A DNA stretch of 64,000 nucleotides from contig NZ_JAUXYL010000017.1 in NCBI RefSeq assembly GCF_030694375.1, positions 1 through 64,000 of the forward strand. Direction: 5' to 3'. This document shows positions 8,301 to 16,689 of the stretch, piece by piece; the stretch's first letter is position 1; each line of letters opens with the position of its first letter. Source of the stretch: Algoriphagus sp. (GTDB lineage Bacteria > Bacteroidota > Bacteroidia > Cytophagales > Cyclobacteriaceae). The translations under genes were made by a program, and so were the position numbers. The notes under the pieces are model-generated. The model was not told where the DNA came from and did no database searches. It saw nothing but the letters and a program-made list of their open reading frames with translations.

Positions 8301-8786
8301 ATGAAACGAAAAACCTGGCCCAGTTTGGAAGAATGGGTAGAATCCGAAACAGAACTCAAACGGAAAATTACAGAACTGTACGAGTCCGAACTTTCTCCCG
8401 AAGAGCAAGCACGGAAATCACTTAACTATCTCTTGAATACTTATGATTTGCCCCTGACTCCGATGGATGTGGAGGGTCGGGAATGGGAAGATGCCGGGGA
8501 TTCTTGGTATCTGCCAATCTCGATGTTGGAGCAAGTGGCACAGCTGAAGTTTGTAGAACCTGACAATAATGATCCTCGCTATCTGGTGCTTAATGCGGCA
8601 TACTTGATTCATCACAAGTTGATTATCGATCTTTCTCAAGAGCTTGGGGAATTTCTCGTTGAGGATGAATTACAGGGGTTGGGTTACCGGGGAGAGGATA
8701 TCCTAGAAGCTGAGCTAATTCCTGTAAAAAAAGGAGAAAGCTGGTTTGAGTTGGGCTGCACTTATTTCACAAAGGAAATGGTCTAA
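8301..8786 (+). CDS. Hypothetical acidic protein in the toxin cassette
   Basis: 161 residues, not recognised. It is markedly acidic (several EE and ED clusters such as WVESETELK, GREWEDAGDSW, EFLVEDELQG), has no signal peptide or membrane segment, and looks mostly helical. It has its own start after a terminator and ends just before the right copy of the 75-bp repeat, so it lies inside the bracketed cassette. Acidic orphan proteins next to polymorphic toxins are often spare immunity proteins; that is only a positional guess. Its base composition is closer to the chromosome than that of the immunity gene. Confidence 0.65.
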   Translation: MKRKTWPSLEEWVESETELKRKITELYESELSPEEQARKSLNYLLNTYDLPLTPMDVEGREWEDAGDSWYLPISMLEQVAQLKFVEPDNNDPRYLVLNAAYLIHHKLIIDLSQELGEFLVEDELQGLGYRGEDILEAELIPVKKGESWFELGCTYFTKEMV

Positions 8787-8837
8787 AAGTAGAATTCCGG
8801 TCGGTGAGGACATCGGCCGGGGAGTTAATTTGAATAC

Positions 8838-8912
8838 AGCCCCGGGGGAGATTTCTTCGGGGCTTTTTGCTTAGATAGACCTGCCAGGTTTTGAAAACCT
8901 GGCAGGTCTTTT
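8838..8912 (+). repeat. 75-bp direct repeat, right copy (contains a terminator)
   Basis: Same two-hairpin unit as at 5490-5564: GCCCC...GGGGC stem with CTTTTT (8839-8868), then a perfect palindrome with 16-bp arms AGACCTGCCAGGTTTT / AAAACCTGGCAGGTCT around a single G (8876-8908). It ends transcription of the 8301 gene and marks the right border of the toxin cassette. Confidence 0.85.
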
Positions 8913-9011
8913 CGTGAAACCACCTCTAATCCATAGACGGGAAATATCTCGCACTATTTTGGGTTAAATTGCAAGTATCTAAATAGCAATCAACCCTAAA
9001 AACCCATTGCC

Positions 9012-9794
9012 ATGCAAACAAAAAACCTATTTTCTATTGCCTTACTGGCCTTCTTTGCCTTCTTGACCTCAAGCTCCTTTGCTCAGGGGAAAAGAGATTT
9101 CTATGAACTTCGAACGTACCATATCGAAAATGCCAATCAAGAAAGTCAGCTGGACACCTATTTTGAAAAGGCCCTATTACCTGCGCTTCACAGAAATGGA
9201 GTAGAAAAAATTGGCGTATTCAAACCAGTCGCTTCTCAGCCTGATGCAGGAAAAAGGGTTTACCTCTTTATTCCCTATTCATCCATGAAAGTCTATGCAA
9301 AAATGGAAGGAAAGCTCAGCAAAGATCAAACCTATCAGACTGCTGGATCAGCTTACATCAATGCGCCTCACGACAATCCCCCCTACAAGCGAATAGAAAC
9401 TTCTTTAATGCAGGCCTTTACCGGTCAACCTCGGTTTACTGAGTCAAAAGTGACCAGTCCAAAGAAAGACCGAGTGTATGAGCTAAGAAGCTACGAGAGT
9501 CAGACGGAAAAACTTTACAAACAAAAAGTCAAGATGTTCAACTCCGGTGAAATGGACATTTTCACCAAGCTGGATTTCAATCCGGTGTTTTATGGTGAGG
9601 TAATCGCAGGTGCAACTATGCCCAATCTGATGTACATGACCACTTTTTCCAACATGGAATCTCGGGATGCCCATTGGAAAGCCTTCGGAACTGATCCTGA
9701 CTGGGACAGAATGAAAGTGATGCCTGAATATCAAAATATCATGAACCGAAATGATCAGCGGCTTTTGTATCCTACTGAATATTCAGATTTCTAA
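9012..9794 (+). CDS. NIPSNAP family protein, exported
   Basis: 260-residue protein with signal peptide (MQTKNLFSIALLAFFAFLTSSSFAQ) and two NIPSNAP-type ferredoxin-like repeats: KRDFYELRTYHIENANQES with its partner strands, and a second beginning DRVYELRSYESQTEK and ending near RNDQRLLYPTEYSDF. NIPSNAP domains form dimeric alpha-beta barrels; no catalytic function is established for the bacterial exported members. A degraded copy of the second half of this gene lies at 14428-14840, so the locus once held two copies. A terminator follows directly. Confidence 0.9.
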   Translation: MQTKNLFSIALLAFFAFLTSSSFAQGKRDFYELRTYHIENANQESQLDTYFEKALLPALHRNGVEKIGVFKPVASQPDAGKRVYLFIPYSSMKVYAKMEGKLSKDQTYQTAGSAYINAPHDNPPYKRIETSLMQAFTGQPRFTESKVTSPKKDRVYELRSYESQTEKLYKQKVKMFNSGEMDIFTKLDFNPVFYGEVIAGATMPNLMYMTTFSNMESRDAHWKAFGTDPDWDRMKVMPEYQNIMNRNDQRLLYPTEYSDF

Positions 9795-9798
9795 AACA

Positions 9799-9827
9799 AA
9801 AATGGCCGGCGATTGTCGGCCTTTTTT
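9799..9827 (+). terminator. Terminator of the NIPSNAP gene
   Basis: GGCCG (9804-9808) pairs with CGGCC (9817-9821) over an 8-nt loop, preceded by A-rich sequence and followed by TTTTTT. Confidence 0.75.
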
Positions 9828-9884
9828 ATTCCAAAATGGGCTTCATTGCCCGCCCTCCGAATAAATGTGGATGCAATAATCACG

Positions 9885-11905
9885 CAAAGACGGAAAGGCG
9901 CAAAGTCTTGGCGGCTTTGGCGGCTGAAAAAACCCTACATCCAAGAGCGAAGCGAACACCTCAATGACCTTGAAAAAGCATCCCGAACCAGAATCCATGA
10001 AGTTCACTTCCAGCTCAAATCCCTCAACCTCTTTCCTTTTTAACCTTTGTGGTAAAAATCACTTTGCGTTCCTTTGCGGCCTTCGTGGCTAAAAAAAATA
10101 ACCACAGAGAGCGGGAGAAAAATGGAGATTGTTATAAGAAATCTGTGTCCATCCGTGACTTTTTCTGTGATCATCTGTGGGACAAAATCTGCGAAGATCA
10201 GCGTCTTTTTCTGCGTAAATCAGCGGGAAATACTGACACCGTCTTAAACTTAAAAACCTAAGAGATTTTTGTGGTAAAAAACCCTTTGCGATCCTTCGTG
10301 TCCTTTGTGGCAAAAAAACTTTGTTGTAAAAAACCTTTTTGGACTGAGGTAAAAACAGATCGTGCCTTCAGCACTCTAATCAGAATCTTATCCTGTAATC
10401 CCGGCATTGCATACCGGGCTGTCACAGTACGTGCCTTTGGCACTATTTCGCAGTGAAGAGCGAAGCGAACACCTCTGCGACCTTGAAAAAGTCTTCCTGA
10501 GCCAGAATCCATGAAGTTCAATTCAAGCCCAAATCCCTACACCTCTTCTTCTCAGTGAACTTGGTGGTAAAACCCCTTTGCGACCCTTCGTGTCCTTTGC
10601 GGTAAAAAAAAAACTTTGTTGTAAAAAACCTTTTTAGACTGAGGTAAAAACAGATCGTGCCTTCAGCACTCTAATCAGAATCTTATCCTGTAATCCCGGC
10701 ATTGCATACCGGGCTGTCACAGCGCGTGCCTTTGGCACTTTTTCGCAGTGAAGAGCGAAGCGAACACCTCTGCGACCTTGAAAAAGCATCCCGAGCCAAT
10801 AATCTTTGAAGTTCAATTCAAGCCCAAATCCCTACACCTCTTCTTCTCAGTGAACTTGGTGGTAAAATCCCTTTGCGTTCCTTAGCGGCCTTCGTGGCTA
10901 AAAAAAATAACCACAGAGAGCGGGAGAAAAATGGAGATTGGTATAAGAAATCTGTGTCCATTCGTGACTTTTTCTGTGATCATCTGTGGGACAAAATCTG
11001 CGAAGATCAGCGTCTTTTTCTGCGTAAATCAGCGGGAAATACTGACACCGTCTTAAACTTAAAAACCTAAGAGCTTTTTGTGGTAAAAAACCCTTTGCGA
11101 TCCTTCGTGTCCTTTGTGGCAAAAAAACTTTGTTGTAAAAAACCCTTTTTGGACTCAGGTAAAAACAGATTGTGCCTTCAGCACTCTAATCAGAATCTTA
11201 TCCTGTAATCCCGGCATTGCATACCGGGCTGTCACAGCGCGTGCCTTTGGCACTTTTTCGAAGTGAAGAGCGAAGCGAACACCTCTGCGACCTTGAAAAA
11301 GCATCCCGAGCCATTAATCTTTGAAGTTCAATTCAAGCCCAAATCCCTACACCTCTACTTCTCAGTGAACTTGGTGTTAAAATCACTTTGCGTTCCTTCG
11401 TGTCCTTTGCGGCTAAAAAAAATAACCACAGAGAGCGGGAGAAAAATGGAGATTGTTATAAGAAATCTGTGTCCATCCGTGACTTTTTCTGTGATCATCT
11501 GTGGGACAAAATCTGCGAAGATCAGCGTCTTTTTCTGCGTAAATCAGCTGGAAATACTGACACCGTCTTAAACTTAAAAACCTTAGAGCTTTTTGTGATA
11601 AAAAACCCCTTTGCGACCCTTCGTGTCCTTTGCGGTAAAAAAAAACTTTGTTGTAAAAAACCTTTTTGGACTTAGGTAAAAACAGATCGTGCCTTCAGCA
11701 CTCTAATCAGAATCTTATCCTGTAATCCCGGCATTGCATACCGGGCTGTCACAGCGCGTGCCTTTGGCACTTTTTCGCAGTGACGAGCGAAGCGAACACC
11801 TCTGCGACCTTGAAAATAGCCACCCAAGCCAATAATTCATGAAGTCCTTTTCAAAAAACACCTCCCCCGATCTCTTTTTTCTCAGTGAACTCTGTGGTAA
11901 AAAAC
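9885..11905. repeat. Tandem array of alternating 257-bp X and Y non-coding repeats
   Basis: Order read by eye: partial Y (about 9944-10061), X1 10062-10318, Y1 10319-10575, a 38-bp stub of X (10576-10613), Y2 10614-10870, X2 10871-11127, Y3 11128-11385, X3 11386-11645, Y4 11646 to about 11905. X starts and ends with a CTTTGCG...CCTTCGTG...AAAAAAA word and has AACCACAGAGAGCGGG near its left end. Y contains three small hairpins: GTGCCTTCAGCAC, CCCGG...CCGGG, and GTGCCTTTGGCAC followed by TTTTT. Copies differ by only a few bases. Frames up to about 100 codons run through the array on both strands but are repetitive, shifted between copies and unlike any family, so I treat the whole stretch as non-coding. 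Confidence 0.9.
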
Positions 11906-11908
11906 CCT

Positions 11909-13027
11909 TCACTTTTGAAGTGCCAATAAAATCCCCTCAAACATCTCCACTCCCGTCCCGATCAACTCATCCGGAAAATCATAGGTCCCTTCATGAAGCT
12001 GCGGACAGTTTTCACCCGCTCCCAATCCAAATAGGAATGATGGGCAAACCTGAGAAAACAAGCCAAAATCCTCTGACCAGCGAAAGGGTTCCGGCTTTTC
12101 CACCAGACTGAGCCCCAGATTTTTGGCGGTTTCTTCTACCAATTGATAAAGCTCCGGGTCGTTGACTGAGACGGCAAACTGCTCCACAAAGCCAAATTCC
12201 ACGCTTAATCTTTCCGATTCAGCCACAGCTTGGGCTTTTGCCTTCACTTTTTCAATCAAACTATCCAACTCCTGCTGATCAAATGCCCGCAAAGTCATAC
12301 TCAGACTTCCCTTACCTGCACTCGTCCCAAAAGCCAAACTTCCGAGCTCCGCGTGAATCAAAGTAAGTAAGGCAAATCCCTCCGCTTCCTTTGGTAATTG
12401 AGGCAGTTCTTGAATGAGCTTTGCCAAAGCTTGTGCAGGATTGATCCCAGCTTCGGGATGAGCAGAGTGAGAGGTTTTTCCTGTCAAAGTAATAGTCATT
12501 CCGGTACTTCCAGCGGCAAAAGTCCCATCTCGCATTACGATCTGATGCATTGGATAGCCGGGTAGATTATGCAGCGCAAAAGCAAAATCAGGTTTTATCT
12601 GCTCAAATCTCCGATCTTCCAAAACAGCCTTGGCACCATCTCCTGTTTCTTCGGCAGGTTGGAAAAGCAGGACAACTTCTCCTTTTTCAGGTCGGTTCTG
12701 AGCTAGTTTTTCACCCAAACCGCAAATAATCGCCATGTGGCCGTCATGCCCGCAGAGATGACCTTTGCCTTTGGTCTGACTTTGATGTGGACTTTCCTTC
12801 AGGTCCTCGATCGGCAAGGCATCCAATTCACAGCGGAAAAGAAGACGCTTTCCAGGCTTTTTCCCTTTGAAGACAAAAGCTAGGCCTGTACCGCCTAACT
12901 TTTCATAAACTTGATCTGGTTCCAGTGGTTGAAAAAAATCTAAAATCCGCTGGGCAGTTTGGCTTTCTTCCAAAGCAACTTCGGGAAATTGGTGGAGCGT
13001 ATGTCGGAGGTGGATCAGATTATTCAT
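11909..13027 (-). CDS. M20D family amidohydrolase (N-acyl amino acid / hippurate hydrolase type)
   Basis: 372-residue cytosolic metal-dependent hydrolase that cleaves the amide bond of N-acylated amino acids or related compounds. The family signature is complete: LHQFPE (11-16), the metal-binding CGHDGH (92-97), QPAEE (123-127) with the catalytic glutamate, ALHNLPGYP with H153, the dimerisation-domain entry GKTSHSAHPEAGIN, and the C-terminal LHEGTYDFPDE. Length is close to the 380-400 usual for M20D. Its 3' end abuts the repeat array. The upstream Fic gene is on the same strand but separated by a strong hairpin, so co-transcription is unlikely. Exact substrate is not predictable. Confidence 0.9.
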   Translation of the reverse strand: MNNLIHLRHTLHQFPEVALEESQTAQRILDFFQPLEPDQVYEKLGGTGLAFVFKGKKPGKRLLFRCELDALPIEDLKESPHQSQTKGKGHLCGHDGHMAIICGLGEKLAQNRPEKGEVVLLFQPAEETGDGAKAVLEDRRFEQIKPDFAFALHNLPGYPMHQIVMRDGTFAAGSTGMTITLTGKTSHSAHPEAGINPAQALAKLIQELPQLPKEAEGFALLTLIHAELGSLAFGTSAGKGSLSMTLRAFDQQELDSLIEKVKAKAQAVAESERLSVEFGFVEQFAVSVNDPELYQLVEETAKNLGLSLVEKPEPFRWSEDFGLFSQVCPSFLFGLGAGENCPQLHEGTYDFPDELIGTGVEMFEGILLALQK

Positions 13028-13044
13028 GGAATTGTGTTTAAGTC

Positions 13045-13076
13045 AACTTTTCCAAAGTTCAAACTTTGGAAAAGTT
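13045..13076 (-). terminator. Perfect 15-bp inverted repeat between fic and the amidohydrolase
   Basis: AACTTTTCCAAAGTT (13045-13059) and AACTTTGGAAAAGTT (13062-13076) are perfect reverse complements around CA. It lies downstream of the Fic gene and just upstream of the amidohydrolase start. No clear T-run follows, so it may be a dispersed palindrome acting as a weak terminator. Confidence 0.5.
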
Positions 13077-13112
13077 TAGGGTTTTGATTTCAATTTATGG
13101 GAAAAGCTCACC

Positions 13113-14221
13113 TCAAGCTAACTTAACCTGGTACCGCACACTTCGTCCTCCACCTTCCGCCACGAAAATCCCCAAGTCACGCAAATGCTGCAGGTCCCGG
13201 GTAGCAGTAGCTTTCGAAGCACCGGTAAGCGAAATGTATTTTTTGGCATTCATTCCTCCTTCAAATCCATCCGGACCTTCATCCAGCATTCGGTTTAAGG
13301 CTTTCATTTCCCGCTCATTCAATTCTTTGCTATACGAATCGAAAAGCTTGGTTTTCTGAAGTGAAAACTCAATCACTTCTTCAACTTTTTCCTGGGCTTT
13401 CATCACCACATCCCCAAAATAACGCAACCAGTCATTCACTTGGAGACTGCGTTGCGCTTGCTTAAGTTGATCGTAATACAGCTCTCGCTTGACCTCAATG
13501 ACTTGGGATAAACTAATCAAAATCGGCTGCTCGAGTCCTTGGTGAAGTGCTTTTTCTGCCAATATCCGACCGATTCGCCCATTTCCGTCCTCGAAGGGAT
13601 GGATACTTTCGAAATACAAATGAACCAATGCCGCTCGCAAGATCGGATTCCGAATCGCCTTTTCTCCTTCTGGATTCGTGGCATTGAACCAGGCTATAAA
13701 CCGATTCATTTCATCGGGTACCTGCTCAGACGGTGGCGCTTCGAAGTGGACGATTTCTTTGCCCAAGGCTCCCGAAACAACTTGCATCGGCTCGCTTCCC
13801 TTTCGCCATGCTCCTGCCTGAACATAGCGATTACCCTCCATCAGCATCTCATGCCAGGAGAAAAGCATCGTGTCGCTGAGTGGGGCCTTCCAAGTTTGGC
13901 GCACTGCAACCATCAGCTTGGCAATGCCCTTGGCACGAGGATCTTTAACTAGCCGCGGCTGCTCCTCATGGATTCCGAGGTTCTTTTTGAGGGAAGACAT
14001 CACATCCACCTGACTTAAGTATTCCCCTTCGATCTCAGAAGTCTTGATCGCTTCGGACAATAGAATATCCACAAGAAGTTGGTCTTTCTTCTCTTCGGTT
14101 ATTTTGAAAATCGACCACTGGATTTTCCGGATTTCAGCAGAAACTTGAGTTGGACATCCTCGATTATTCCGGGCGTAAACTCAAACTCCGGCCAGCCTTT
14201 TTGTTGCCAATTGTAACTCAT
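13113..14221 (-). CDS. Fic family protein (AMPylase type) with winged-helix C-terminus; frame interrupted near the N-terminus
   Basis: Fic enzymes transfer AMP or related groups to proteins. The core motif HPFEDGNGRIGR (H158 counted from the ATG at 14072) and the inhibitory-helix motif TSEIEGE (11-17) are intact, so this is a self-inhibited form with the helix before the core. The last 80 residues (NAKKYISLTGASKATATRDLQHL and on) form a winged helix-turn-helix likely to bind DNA. The full gene should start at 14221: the first 40 codons (MSYNWQQKGWPEFEF...) encode the DUF4172-like N-terminus but run into TAA at 14099-14101, while the rest is in the -1 frame. A deleted base, or slippage at the AAAA at 14102-14105, would join them into about 370 residues. 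If neither occurs, the product starts at 14072 (319 aa). Confidence 0.85.
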
Positions 14222-14335
14222 GAGCCGAACATACAAATATTCGGCTCACATTATTCAACTTTATGAGCCGATTATCGCTGTTATTCGGCTCATTTTTTAT
14301 TTTAATACGAGCTGATAAGAGATATTGTACGGCTC
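14221..14335. promoter_or_regulatory. Three evenly spaced inverted repeats at the fic start
   Basis: IR1: TGAGCCGAA (14221-14229) / TTCGGCTCA (14240-14248), touching the fic ATG. IR2: ATGAGCCGA (14263-14271) / TCGGCTCAT (14285-14293). IR3, degenerate: GAGCTG (14309-14314) / CGGCTC (14330-14335). Centres lie about 44 bp apart, close to four helical turns. Their position over the fic start, together with the winged-helix domain of the Fic protein, suggests autoregulation. Confidence 0.6.
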
Positions 14336-14427
14336 AAGCTGGAGTAAATTCCAAATCCTCCTGGATTTTCACCTTTCAAAGGCGCCATAGAACCCACTGG
14401 GGTTTGTGAATCTCAATGCCCCTTTTG

Positions 14428-14840
14428 ACTCCATACAAGCGAATTGAAACTGCCTTCCTTCAGGGGATCACTGGTCAGCCAAGATTTACAGAATCTAAGG
14501 TGACTGGCCCAAAGAAAGACCGGGTGTATGAATTGCGAAGCTATGAAAGCCCTACGGAGCACCTTTACAAATGAAAATGTTCAATGAAGGTGAAATGGAT
14601 ATTTTCACCAAACTCGATTTCAATCCGGTGTTTTATGGAGAGGTGATCGCCGGAGCAAACATGCCCAATCTGATGTATATGACCACATTCACAAACAGAG
14701 CGTTCCGTGATGCACATTGGAAAGCCTTTGGAACAGACCCGGATTGGGATCGAATGAAAGTCATGCCTGAATACCAAAATATCATGAACAAAAACGATCA
14801 GCGCCTATTATTGCACCCTACCGAGTACTCTGATTTCTGA
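14428..14840 (+). pseudogene. Truncated, frameshifted copy of the NIPSNAP gene
   Basis: Closely matches the second half of the intact NIPSNAP gene at 9012-9794. Similarity begins about 14428-14434 (YKRIETAFLQGITGQPRF); no first half precedes it. After LYK at 14572 a TGA appears: between the shared TACAAA and ATGTTC the copy has 5 bases where the intact gene has 12, a net loss of 7 that shifts the frame. The rest continues as MKMFNEGEMDIFTKLDFN and so on to PTEYSDF at 14840. The remaining open frame of 89 codons (14571-14840) lacks a signal peptide and half a domain and is unlikely to be functional. Confidence 0.88.
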
Positions 14841-14849
14841 TTAAAAAAT

Positions 14850-15001
14850 TATGAGTGTCCGTGAACCTGCACATAGCCTTTGAAATTTGGATTGGAGGAC
14901 AGATTTGCTAAGCTATGGACCATGGACTATAGACCATGGTCGAGGATCCGCAACTTAATGGGCCAATTTTTACCCAACGTGCATCCTTGCGGATACTCAT
15001 A
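14850..15001. mobile_element. 152-bp MITE-like element (candidate)
   Basis: The ends form imperfect terminal inverted repeats: TATGAGTGTCCG (from 14850) against CGGATACTCATA (to 15001), with a second matching block TGCAC (14868-14872) / GTGCA (14979-14983); 16 of the 22 positions from 14851 match. Both sides carry TAAAAAATT (14842-14850 and 15002-15010), which could be a target duplication. The inside has no gene and contains GACCATGGACTATAGACC-type palindromic words (14917-14942). The AT-rich flanks could match by chance, so this is tentative. Confidence 0.4.
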
Positions 15002-15024
15002 TAAAAAATTCACCTCTTGACTGA

Positions 15025-15050
15025 AGCCGGATGAATGTCCGGCTTTTTCT
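15025..15050 (+). terminator. Rho-independent terminator downstream of the NIPSNAP remnant
   Basis: AGCCGGA / TCCGGCT stem (15025-15044, loop TGAATG) followed by TTTTCTTTT. It was probably the terminator of the second NIPSNAP copy, now separated from it by the MITE-like element. From here to 15219 I see no gene. Confidence 0.8.
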
Positions 15051-15219
15051 TTTAGCTTTTTCCAAAAAAAATAACTGGATCACTTTTTTAAACCTGAGAA
15101 AACAAGTCATTCATTTTATTGAAAAATATTACCTTATCATTTGAATTTCAGCCAACTGTATTTCTCTACTGATTTGACTATTTCTATCAAAGTAGACATT
15201 AATTCAAAACAGGATTAGT

Positions 15220-15942
15220 ATGAAACCTTTCCCCAAACTTCATCTTTGGCTTATTCTTCCTTTTGTTTTAACCCTGATTGGGTTTAGCCATTATTGGACT
15301 GGCTTTTCCGAAGCTACATTTCAATGGCATTTGCATGGACTTTCGGCTACGGCTTGGTATATCATTTTGATCGCCCAACCTTGGATTTATCACCATCGGC
15401 CGATTCATGTTCACCGAAAAGTAGGCATGATCGGGATTCTTCTTGCAGGTATCGTGATCGCATCCGCATTGAGCGTGATCAAAGGAAATCTCCTTCAACC
15501 CGAGCAAAGTCCACTTTTTGAGGTTCGTTATAGCCTTTCCCTTCTGGACTTCATGTTTATCACCGGATTTATGGTATCAGTCATTGCAGCAATTTGGAAT
15601 GCTAAAAATACACCGGTTCACGCTAGATGGATGATCAGTACGGTCTTTTGGGTATTGTCTCCAGCGACGACTCGTTTATCTTTTATTCCGCTTGGGATGA
15701 TTTATCAGCCCAAAGAATTTTCTGATTTTCCATTTTCATGGGCTGATGTGCTGACTTGGAATCAGGCCTTGATTGTCCTGGTGTTGGTTTTTCTAATAAT
15801 CCTGGATTACCAAAAAGAGAAAAAAATCTACTTCTCTTACGTCCTTGTAGCCATTTCGCAACTTTCGGCCATCCTGATTTTAACCGGACTCAAGGATTCA
15901 GCATGGCTTATTTCGGTGCTAAACAAGCTATTTGATCTCTGA
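15220..15942 (+). CDS. Seven-helix membrane protein of unknown function
   Basis: 240 residues, nearly all hydrophobic: about seven membrane segments. Histidines sit at helix ends in a pattern seen in haem- or metal-binding membrane families (WHLHGLSATAWYIILIAQPW, HHRPIHVHRKVGMIG near residues 42-70), resembling DUF2306/COG-type uncharacterised proteins, but I cannot assign a family with confidence. Start ATG at 15220. It converges with a small minus-strand gene whose stop is adjacent (15943). Confidence 0.75.
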   Translation: MKPFPKLHLWLILPFVLTLIGFSHYWTGFSEATFQWHLHGLSATAWYIILIAQPWIYHHRPIHVHRKVGMIGILLAGIVIASALSVIKGNLLQPEQSPLFEVRYSLSLLDFMFITGFMVSVIAAIWNAKNTPVHARWMISTVFWVLSPATTRLSFIPLGMIYQPKEFSDFPFSWADVLTWNQALIVLVLVFLIILDYQKEKKIYFSYVLVAISQLSAILILTGLKDSAWLISVLNKLFDL

Positions 15943-16092
15943 TCAAAGTTGGCCCGAACCAAAACGGAATCCAAAAAACGCGCCCAATCCCATCAAAACA
16001 AGCATAATCCCAATCAGGAGAAGTAGCACATTCAAAGGCATTTCCCAGTCCTCTGAGCCGATTTTGAATTTGATGGGTTTTTTCCAGTCCAC
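15943..16092 (-). CDS. Small single-pass membrane protein (49 aa)
   Basis: A short frame reading VDWKKPIKFKIGSEDWEMP followed by one hydrophobic helix (NVLLLLIGIMLVLMGLGAFFG) and ending FRFGSGQL. The mixed polar start and single helix look like a real small membrane protein rather than chance. No ATG is available upstream; GTG at 16092 or TTG at 16101 are the possible starts. It lies downstream of purE on the same strand, after a repetitive AAATTTGAAATTT-type spacer. Function unknown. Confidence 0.5.
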   Translation of the reverse strand: MDWKKPIKFKIGSEDWEMPLNVLLLLIGIMLVLMGLGAFFGFRFGSGQL

Positions 16093-16173
16093 AATGATCA
16101 ATTTGAAATTAGAGGTTTGAAATTTGAAATTTCGGTTGACCTAAACTTCAAATTTTGAATTTCAAATATCAAA

Positions 16174-16689
16174 TTATTTTTTGAGAATCGCTTTCCAACC
16201 TTTCGCTTCAATCTGAGCTGCAGATTCTTCCACTTTCTCCCGAAGGCCGGTTTTGAATGCATCCATCTTTTTCCCAACTGCTGCATCATAAGCTCCGACA
16301 ATGGAAGCTGCCAAGATACCGGCGTTTTTCCCTCCGTTCAATGCAACAGTAGCCACCGGAATCCCGCTAGGCATCTGTAAAATGGATAAAATGCTGTCCC
16401 AGCCGTCGATGGAATTAGAGCTTTTGACAGGCACTCCGATTACAGGCAAACTGGTCAAGGAAGCAACCATTCCCGGAAGATGTGCTGCACCTCCGGCACC
16501 GGCCACGATGACTTTGATTCCCCGCTCCCGGGCAGAACCTGCATAATCGATCATCCGCTGAGGCGTCCGATGCGCCGAAACCACCGTCAGTTCGTATTCA
16601 ATCCCGATTTCTTCTAAAAACTGGGCCGCTTCGGCCATGACAGGAAGATCGGATTGACTTCCCATGATTATTCCTACCTGTGGGTTCAT
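16174..16689 (-). CDS. purE: N5-carboxyaminoimidazole ribonucleotide mutase
   Basis: 171-residue class I PurE of de novo purine synthesis; converts N5-CAIR to CAIR. Signature segments are present: [13 protein letters not shown] (residues 7-19), SAHRTPQRM (38-46) with the catalytic histidine, [15 protein letters not shown] and [19 protein letters not shown]. It overlaps the stop of purK by 4 bp and is downstream of it, so the two enzymes of the two-step carboxylation are translationally coupled. Confidence 0.96.
   Translation of the reverse strand: MNPQVGIIMGSQSDLPVMAEAAQFLEEIGIEYELTVVSAHRTPQRMIDYAGSARERGIKVIVAGAGGAAHLPGMVASLTSLPVIGVPVKSSNSIDGWDSILSILQMPSGIPVATVALNGGKNAGILAASIVGAYDAAVGKKMDAFKTGLREKVEESAAQIEAKGWKAILKK

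Noticed and set aside
10049..11675. Several open frames of 60-100 codons in the repeat array, near-identical to each other
   Set aside because: They are translations of the X repeat in different copies, appear on both strands, shift start and end with each copy and match no protein family pattern. They are repeat artefacts.
9885..11905. Possible CRISPR array
   Set aside because: Units are about 257 bp, adjoin directly with no variable spacers, and no cas gene is present.
16098..16301. Minus-strand frame overlapping the end of purE
   Set aside because: A shadow frame of purE running into AAATTTGAAATTT-type spacer repeats.
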